Source: Nautilus pompilius
Lineage: Eukaryota > Mollusca > Cephalopoda > Nautilida > Nautilidae
Direction of reading: 5' to 3'
DNA length: 64,000 bases
Assembly (NCBI GenBank): GCA_018389105.1
Contig: JACATO010000049.1
Span: 1,240,001-1,304,000, forward strand
The notes beneath the pieces were generated by a model, which had not been told where the DNA came from, ran no database searches, and saw nothing but the letters and a program-made list of their open reading frames with translations. Of the stretch, positions 41,801 to 52,254 are shown piece by piece. A program made the translations under genes and the position numbers. How positions within the stretch are numbered: position 1 is the stretch's first letter; each line of letters begins with the position of its first letter.

Positions 41801-44800
41801 AGAGTCAGAAGGTTTCATGAGGAAAAAGCATTTTAAAATGTATTCACTGTCACACCAAACGATGATCTACCCTCATTATTCTATCACTCACCTGAACTAA
41901 CGAACCCCTTTTGTTTTCTCTTTACACCTTTTGAGATTCTATATGCCTCAATCAGATTCTCGCATAAGTTTCAATAGGAAAGATCAAACAATTCACAGGT
42001 TTTCCATGACTATTAACAGCCCTAACAACAAGCTGAGAACCAAGCCTGGACCACACGTTCCAGATGAAAGTCTAGCCAAAGTTTTTCTGGTGCCTTCATT
42101 CCAATAGCAAACCACCTGATTAAACTGATACAATCAGAGCAGGAAAGCATTACTACTGAAAATCCCCCAAGAACTTCCTATCTGCACTACCTCTTACCTC
42201 ATCATATTCTAAGTGCAAACCTTCATTTTTCAGATTTTCGTGAAATGCTCTTCTGGCATTCTGAGCCTCGTTTGTCTTCTTTACTTTTGTGTCCCAAGCT
42301 AGGATGTAATCAATTCTTCGAACACCATCATTAAAAAAAAGCTTACGTCCCTAGAAAAAAATTAAAACATTAATGTCATGTTGTTCGTACTGCAGGAAAC
42401 ATAGGCTAAAACTGTCTTCCCATAACTTACAGACCAGTTTCCAAAACTGTCTAATTGGCCTCAAAGTCCATGCACAAATAAATAGTCATTATCATACCAG
42501 CCACACACATCTACAATTCCAGTCCCTCAATCTGCCTGGCAATATCTGATTAATTCCCAGTTACAAATCTACAGTGAGTGCCGATAATTTTTAATTTTTC
42601 ACAAGACTCCGCTGTAGCATTTAGAATCTGCAAACAATTTAAATTTTTTTTTAAAAAAATGGTAGTTTCAAGATACTGTTCTCCAGTTTTCTAGGCCCCT
42701 ACTTCATAAATTAGAACCAGAGAACCCTGACATTAAAGATATGAGAAAGCATGTACATGAACAAAACGTTTCCATTTTTATTACGAGAAATCAGGAATGA
42801 ACAAGCAATCTAATCTTGCTTTTCAAAGCAAATTAAATGTAACAGCAAACCCTCAAAACCTTTTAGATTTTCATTCCGATTAAGAAGAAATGTGTAATTT
42901 TTTCATATTTTTCTGTGTAAAGGGTTTTTCTACTAAAAACTTTTTGATGGAGCACATTTGCTAGTGATGGAGTTTAACCTCATTTGTACCATGTAGCTGC
43001 TTTTCAATCTTTTTTGTTTTTGATACTGGTATAAACCAGGAGTAGATTAGCATCCAATCTGTCCTGGTTCCAAAACTCTGTCACAGAATCATTAGACAGT
43101 ACTTTGTCGTTTTGTCTCCCCTGCATGAATGACGACAGTTCTTAAATGTAAATATCGACTTCCTATTATTTCTGTGGCGTGGGGCACTTCCCATTGATCA
43201 TAATCATTACTATGCTACGCAATACTCTGGATGAACGTAAATAAATGATATATCCTTTCAATAGGTTTACCTGTGATGACCTGTCGAAATCGTCATCTGT
43301 GTCTGTGGTGTCTTCCATCCCATTTGCTGTGGTGGCGTCTTGAAAGGGAGAAGAGAAATTGTGATTAGTGGTTCTGCTAGCAGTGGGAATGTTTATTAGC
43401 TGTTCACAGCTGACGGTTTTCCTCTGCTTCCAGGTGAGATCTGACATGTATGGTCCGTGTACCAGTCCAAAACCTCAAGGTATGGTGAGACCTACCTATA
43501 ACAACATCCAGGCCTTCACTTCAGCTCTTTAACAGGTGAGAAAGACAACAATTCAAAACTGAAATGGGGATGTAGGTCACTCAATGTCTACAATTACAAA
43601 GCTTTAGCAAACTGGGTTTTTTTATTGTTGTTTTTTTTTTAACCTGGTGCAGTCGAACCAGTTCCTGCAGGCCCAAAAGTCCAGCCTGCTTAAAGTTACT
43701 TCTGCATGCGCATTCCACAACCCAGCGGTCCATAGCAGGGTTAAACTCTGTGAAAACTTTGAGTTAAAATATATACTTTCTATAAACAAACTAACCAAAC
43801 AAGTTTTTTTTTTTGTTGTTGTTTACTTTTTATAGATCGTACTTTTAATGAATTGGAGCCAGTGAACCAGCCAACGGAATAAATAACCCTTCATGTAGTG
43901 TTTTAACCTGGATAACTGGCATTTCTTTCTTTGATATGTGAAAGTTAGCCAACACCTCCAGACATTGGTGGTAAATTATTCAACACAAAAATGCAATAGA
44001 CATTTTTACTTATGGAAATAAATAAAAAATTATATGCAAAAGAATCTCATTTTCATAAAAGAATAAGCAACTTTCAAAGAGAGAGAGAGAGAGAGATGAC
44101 ATCATCACAGAGAGCGAGAGAGATATGACGTCATTACAGAGATGACGTCATTACAGAGAGAGAAAGACGACATCATTACAGGGAGAGATGACATCATTAC
44201 AGAAAGATGACGTCATTACAGAGAGAGAGATAACGTCATTGCAGAGAGAGAGAGAGGACGTCATTACAGAGATGACATCATTACAGAGAGAGAAAGACGA
44301 CATCATTACAGGGAGAGAGAGATGACGCATTACAGAGAGATGACATCATTACAGAGAGAGAGATGACATCATTACAGAGAGAGAAAGATGACGTCATTAC
44401 AGAGAGATGACGTCATTACAGAGAGAGAGAGAGATGACATCATTACAGAGAGAGAGATGACATCATTACAGAGAGAGAGAGATGACATCATTACAGAGAG
44501 AGAGAGAGGACGTCATTACAGAGAGAGAAAGATGACATCATTACAGGGAGAGATGACATCATTACAGAGAGAGAGAGATGACATCATTACAGAGAGCGAG
44601 AGAGAGGACGTCATTACAGAGAGATATATGACGTCAATACAGAGATGACGTCATTACAGAGAGAGAAAGATGACATCATTACAGGGAGAGAGAGAGGTAT
44701 GACGTCATTACAGGGAGAGAGAGAGAGGACGTCATTAGAGAGAGAGAAAGATGACATCATTACACAGAGAGAGAGAGGACGTCATTACAGAGAGAGAAAG

Positions 44801-47800
44801 ATGACATCATTACAGGGAGAGATGACATCATTACAGAGAGAGATGACATCATTACAGAGAGCGAGAGAGAGGACGTCATTACAGAGAGAGATATATGACG
44901 TCAATACAGAGATGACGTCATTACAGAGAGAGAAAGATGACATCATTACAGGGAGAGAGAGAGGTATGACGTCATTACAGGGAGAGAGAGAGAGGTATGA
45001 CGTCATTACAGAGAGAGAGAGAGGACGTCATTAGAGAGAGAGAAAGATGACATCATTACAGAGAGAGAGAGAGGACGTCATTACAGAGAGAGAAAGATGA
45101 CATCATTACAGGGAGAGATGACATCATTACAGAGAGCGAGAGAGAGGACGTCATTACAGAGAGATGACATCATTACAGAGAAAAAGATGACATCATTACA
45201 GAGAGAGAGATGACGTCATTACAGAGAGAGAGAGATGACATCATTACAGATGGAGAGATGATGTCATTACAGAGAGAGAGAGAGAGAGAGGACGTCATTA
45301 CAGGGAGAGAAAGATGACATCATTACAGGGAGAGATGACATCATTACAGAAAGATGACATCATTACAGAGAGAGAAAGATGACATCATTACAGAGAGAGA
45401 GAGAGAGAGAGAGGACGTCATTACAGAGAGAGAAATATGACATCATTACAGAAAGATGACGTCATTACAGAGAGAGAGATAACGTCATTGCAGAGAGAGA
45501 GAGAGGATGTCATTACAGAGATGACATCATTACAGAGAGAGAAAGACGACATCATTACAGGGAGAGAGAGAGAGATGACGTCATTACAGAGAGATGACAT
45601 CATTACAGAGAGAGAGATGACATCATTACAGAGAGATGACATCATTACAGATGGAGAGATGACGTCATTACAGAGAGAGAGAGAGAGGACGTCATTACAG
45701 AGAGAGAAAGATGACATCATTACAGGGAGAGATGACATCATTACAGAGAGAGAGAGAGAGGACGTCATTACAGAGAGAGAAAGATGACATCATTACAGAA
45801 AGATGACATCATTACAGAGAGAGAAAGATGACGTCATTACAGAGAGAGAGAGACTGAAAATGTATACTCAATTTTAATGGGAGTATCAATTTTGAAACTC
45901 TCAAGGACTTACTTTCTCCTTCAGAAATGTGGAGGGGGACAGGATAGGAAGTGAATAATAGTTTCCAACATGAGTAATATTTTAATAGAAGTCCCTGATT
46001 TTCTCCCTACATAACAGAATTAATGCGTATGAACTATATCCACTCATTTCTGTATACAGATATAGCGATTTTTCTACAAACTAATGGTGCCTAATAACCA
46101 TGAAGCAAGGAGTTTTCAGTGTATGTATTTCAGCTTGGTAAACGACTACTGGAAACTAACTGCTCCTAGTATAGAGGAAGGTTTTATGGCTGACCATCCA
46201 CTCTGGATGTCTGAAGTTTATCTTTAATGATAATATTTTGTTTAAGTCAAATTACTTTTCTTCATCTAATAACAGAGAAATTCTCTGTTTAACAAAGCAG
46301 AGAAATCTCAGTAAAAAAATATAAAGAGTTAGTTTTTCTTTCACCGTGAGCAGCATCAGTTTGGAGGAGAGAACGTACCAAAACTGGGCAACATCATGGA
46401 GAAGCATCTTATTATTCATCTCGTGCTTGTTGTAAATAAAATTTACTAAACAGTTTTTAAAGAATACATTAGTAATTGATCAATTAGATACCAGTGCAGA
46501 TCCATTCTGCAAGACAGGTAGAGATTCTAACCTTTACCTGAGCAACTTAAAATTTGCAATAATTTGTTGATCTACAGATTTATTGGTGTTAGAGTTAATT
46601 TTTTATTAAAAAAGATACTAACTTTTGGAAATTAAGTTCTTTTTATTATTTTTTTTTTGGACTGGCCATGATATAATTTAACAAACTGTTCTTAGATCAA
46701 GCATGTGCATGCATACAGAGGAGGAAAAATGAAAGAAAATTGCTTCCTAAGGAAAAGATTCTTTACCTTTAGCATCTGAGTTTGACAAAATATGCAATGT
46801 CAAATCTTCATCTTTAGCATCGGCCATTCTAGTTTAATGTCAGGAGTCAGTCCACATCCCTGTGCAGCAAACAATTTCACAATTCTTTCCAAGCCAATGA
46901 ATCTACCAAACTCTCTCAGCTGTAGAATTTAGTTTTTGCACATTTCCCTGCATATAAATTGTTTTGTGGCCTTTTAAAATACAAGAGGAACTGATTACCA
47001 CAGGAAAAAAGAGAAATTACTTAGCAAAACCCTTAGTATTTATTTTTTCCATCTCGCAGTCTTGTTTAAAATGCCTTAATAAACTTGATGGCATTTTGTT
47101 CTAACAATGCAGTCCACAATAATAGTATTTCCTAAATATTTAAACCTGGTGTGTTACCCAATCTACCAACAGTAAGTACAATACTACATCTGCCAAATAT
47201 GCAAATCATTCTCAAAGTTTTTACAAACAGATACAACTTAAGCAGGTTAAATACATTTATAGCTGGTACAAAACAAGACCCAGAAAATACTAAAATTATT
47301 TTCTGCTAGAACTTCTGTCTACAAGACATGCACCAAGAAAAACTTTGCTAAAAAAATACAGATATTTTCCTCACATTAGCAAAGACAAAAGCTTACCAGC
47401 TTTACCAATTTCTCCTGTTAATTACTTAAACACCTCAACTATTATTCAAAGATATCAGAAAATAAGCATAAAGGTACATCAATGCATCAGTTGAAAGTTC
47501 TTACAATAAAAGAAGATACCCTCATCTACTTTATCTCAGTTCCACCTTTGTATTTGTCATTCAGAGCCATAGCCAGCTGTACAACTTCAGCTGGTAAATG
47601 TAGCCAATCATTTGTACTGGCTTACACACAGACAAGGGGCCCTGATATATTGACCTAGAGTGACAGGTCGACAACATGTGTGTGAGAGTGATAGCCCTGT
47701 AGAGAGAGATGTGCTGCTCAAGGTACATCCAACATTTCTAGAACAACGTCCCTAAATTTTAAGATAGCAACAACTTTTGCAATCTAAATTATCACCACAT

Positions 47801-50800
47801 TTGGTTGTCATAACCTAAAGTTATTTAAACATTACAATGTCAGACAAAATGTGACAAGTAGCTGGCAGTCCCTTGGTTGCACTAGATGCGTTATTGGTGG
47901 TTAGACATGGAATTCCCATCATAAAAATGATACAGATATCTGTATTTTTTAATTTCAGAGATTTACCAGGATTATTAGTGGCATTTGTTGTCTTCATCAT
48001 AAAAGATGACTAAAAACGCTTTGTCTGGTTTAGCCAAAAGATATCTTCTTGGTGATTTATATAAAGATTTTTACCGGTAAAAAATAATGTAGATTCAGAC
48101 CAGTTTTCAACACTGGTTGCATATTAAATATTACCAAAGATCACATACATATTTGAGCAGTTAAAACACCACTACCTGAGTCACTACTCAAGATCAAGTG
48201 TCCAATGTCAACACCTGCACACAGCCTGGCATTTACTCCTGCCTCTTTATAGCTCAACGGTGGTGGGCTGTCCATCTTGTTGGACTGAATGAACACAGAA
48301 TGCCAATGCATGTGTTCCACTGTGAAGTAGCTGCAGGCAAGTAATAGAGGCAGCCAGGAATTCACAGATATATTGTGCATAATGACCCCTCTTCATCAAA
48401 CACAATGGACATGCTAATACATATTAAATAAGAAATATTAGGTATATGCATGCAGTTAGAAATTTTATAACAATCATCTTTAGCAATTGTTTTATATCGG
48501 ACTAAAAAGCTTTACCAGGTAGGGTAGCTAAAGAAGGAAGTGTAAATATTTCTAAAAACAGATCTGATTTATACTTCTTACCAAAAGCTGTTAAGTTTCA
48601 ACTCCCTGCTGCACTGATGACCCATCTGTTATTCCTGATCTCTACTGTCAAATTAAGTATACTTGATTACTTGCTGTAACCAAATCAAATTATAACACTG
48701 GCCAACATTTCCCCACTTTTTTCTGCCGACTAAGATCTGACACTTGTTTTTAACTAATTTTGGGGCACTGATTCCAAAAATAAAATCATTTTTTACCCAT
48801 CTCGTCAAATTTTTGTTCTACGGGACCTTAAAATGGTTAACTTTTTACTTGGTCAACAAGGAGGATACACGAGATATCCATGTTTCTTGTGCCTGTGGGA
48901 TAGTAGAGCTAAGGACAAGCGTTGGACTGAGAAGAACTGGCCGGTGAGAACATGCTTAAACGTCGGAGAACCAAATATCAAAAACCAATCACTAGTAGAT
49001 CGGGTAAAAATCACCTTTCCTCCTCTCCACATCAAACCGGGTCTAATGAAGCAGTATGTTAAAGCTCTGGGCATAGAAGGTGACTGTGTTTAAGTACATA
49101 TGCACAACATTTCCTAGCCTCAGTTTATGAAAAATAAAAGCAAAAGCTGGTGTGTTTGACGGGCCACAAATCAGAAAACTGATGGAGATCAACATTTCAC
49201 AAGCTCCATGAATGGTATGGAGAAAAGAGCATGGAATTCGTTCGTGGCTGCTGTGAGAAATTTCCTGGAAACAAAAAAAGCTGAAAATTAAAAAGATGTT
49301 ATTCAAACATTGCTTAAGAATTTTCGTCGTCTGGGTTGCAACATGAGCGTAAAAGGTTCATTTCCTCAACAGTCATCTTGATAAATTTTTCCCTGAAAAA
49401 TCTAGGTGACGTAAGTGATGAGCGAGGAGAAAGGTTCCATCAAGATGTACAAGCTATGGAGGAGCGATACCAAGGAAGATGGGATACTCACATGATGGCC
49501 GACTACTGTTGGAGTATTAAAAGAGACTGTCTGGAAATGGAGCACTCCAGAAAAGCCTACAAACGAAAATTTAATCCATGAAAGAAGAATGTGTCATTTA
49601 AAGTGATGAGCAAGGAGAAAGGTTCCATCAAGATGTACAAGCTATGGAGGAGCGATACCAAGGAAGATGGGATACTCACATGATGGCCGACTACTGTTGG
49701 AGTATTAAAAGAGACTGTCTGGAAATGGAGCACTCCAGAAAAGCCTACAAACGAAAATTTAATCCAGAAGAATGTGTCATTTACTGACATCAGTTAATGT
49801 AAATAAACCCGTGTCTCTCATTGTTTTGTTTGTACAAAATTGTGTTGACCAGTGTAATACAAGTTGCTCTTAGCTGCTCACAGATAATTTTATTAATTAG
49901 AATGCATTTTAATTAGGCCTCTGATTTTTTTTTATTATACGTGCTAACAATCAACTGTTCAAATTTTTAAAAATCAATATTGCTGAGCTTGAAACTAAAA
50001 TATACTTTAATTGCTAGAGATTATAATGTTTGCACATGTTTAGGTGGTTTGTACATGGCAATTACTGCCAACCATATCTGCAGAATTACCAACAGAATAT
50101 TCCATACATCACAAATATTAAATTCACTAGTGCATACATTTAAACAGAAAGTATTATAAAAAGTTTATGGTGAAATTTCAATCACACAAAACATTGGCTT
50201 GATCAGCTTTACTTGTTTTTGTCATCTGAGTATTAATTCCTCCAACTAATTGAAAAGGTGAAGAATTCTGTTCCCCACTTAAGTCATTCTACAGCCAGAA
50301 CATTAAATGAACCTCAGTTCTATGTAGGATTGAAGTGGAAAATTTGTTATTTAAGGATTCTATCCACTTTTGTCATACCAGAGTATGATGTGGCATAACT
50401 GCACAGTATGTTTCTCTTGTAAGAATTTCACTGATTTTTCTTATAATTTTCTCGCCTGACAACCATTAAAACAACTCTGTACTTTCGAATTTCTTCATCC
50501 ATGCTTAATTAAATACATACCACAACCCTCACTCAATTTGAATCTTCTTTTCTTTTCAGTTGAGCCATCTTGTTTGAGTAAAAAATTTTCAAATGATTCT
50601 CATTCAACTATAACACGCTATGTCATTTTTAAATTGTGTCATCTCGCTGTTCCCTTGCCAAATCAAGTTGTATTTTCTTATTTCCATACATCACATAAGA
50701 ATGAGCTTGTAAGCAGCTATCTGATCGATCAAGCTAATCTTTCAAATGTCTTGATAGTTCTGCTGAATATGACAATTTGTGCTATAGTAATGAGATTGTG

Positions 50801-52211
50801 GTCAGCTATTAAGTGGTAAGGAAGCAGTTTGCTTTGGACTTTCTAATAATTGCCCATTCATCTTCCTTTTCCTCCTATGTCCTTTGTAGTTGTGGAACTT
50901 GCTTGTAACTGCTTTCCTAGCAATTTTCTTGCTTGCTTCAGCCTCAGAAACTCCCATGACAAGATATTTAAAATTAGCTTTGTTACATGCAATAATACTC
51001 AAAATCCATTTTGCATGTAAAAATTATCTTGAAATGAGAGTTCATATTAATAACCATTCATACTGGTCTCCACACACACAATGGTAAAGATACTTTCTGA
51101 TTCAGTAATTTTACATTTCAGTTGCTATGGTGTTAAAAATAAGTAAACCAGTCATCCAGCAAAAGGAGGAAGATATTCTAATTAAAAGTCTGTGTGATCC
51201 CAATATAGAATATTTCACTGATGAGTTCACAATTATGGCCACCTACATGTAACAAAAACTAGTCTATTTAAAAATGCTTTCTAATTCTAAGCATTCTAAA
51301 TTATGCAAAATGACTTAAAATATTGTATTTACTCATTCTGTCTATTATACATATGAGGTGACAGTGATTTAGGAAATAATTAAGGGTTCTGTGGATGAGG
51401 ATGGTAATAATATCTACCTCATTCTGTCTATTATACATGAGGTGACAGTGATTTAGGAAATAATTAAGGGTTCAGTGGATGAGGATGGTAATAATATCTA
51501 CCTCATTCTGTCTATTATACATATGAGGTGACAGTGATTTAGAAAATAATTAAGGGTTCTGTGGATGAGGATGGTAATAACATCTACCTCATTCTGTCTA
51601 TTATACATATGAGGTGACAGTGATTTAGAAAATAATTAAGGGTTCTGTGGATGAGGATGGTAATAACATCTACCTCATTCTGTCTATTATACATATGAGG
51701 TGACAGTGATTTAGAAAATAATTAAGGGTTCAGTGGATGAGGATGGTAATAATATCTACCTCATTCTGTCTATTATACATATGAGGTGACAGTGATTTAG
51801 AAAATAATTAAGGGTTCAGTGGATGAGGATGGTAATAACATCTACCTCATTCTGTCTATTATACATATGAGGTGACAGTGATTTAGAAAATAATTAAGGG
51901 TTCAGTGGATGAGGATGGTAATAATATCTACCTCATTCTGTCTATTATACATATGAGGTGACAGTGATTTAGAAAATAATTAAGGGTTCAGTGGATGAGG
52001 ATGGTAATAATATCTACCTCATTCTGTCTATTATACATATGAGGTGACAGTGATATTAGGAAATAATTAAGGGTTCAGTGGATGAGGATGGTAATAATAT
52101 CTACGGTTAAAAACACAAGGGATACATCTATAATTAGGTAAAACTTGATATTAAATTCTGAATTAAAGTAATAAATTACCAGAAGCATTCTTTAATATAT
52201 AAATAATAATA

Positions 52212-52254
<43 letters not shown>

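Noticed and set aside
44388..45787. Long open frames on both strands (MTSLQRE... and MTSSLSL...)
   Set aside because: They follow from the repeat unit of the CRE/GAGA array, occur on both strands at once and have no domain content.
44078..45853. CRISPR-like array
   Set aside because: Units are variable and spacers are GA runs; this is eukaryotic satellite DNA.
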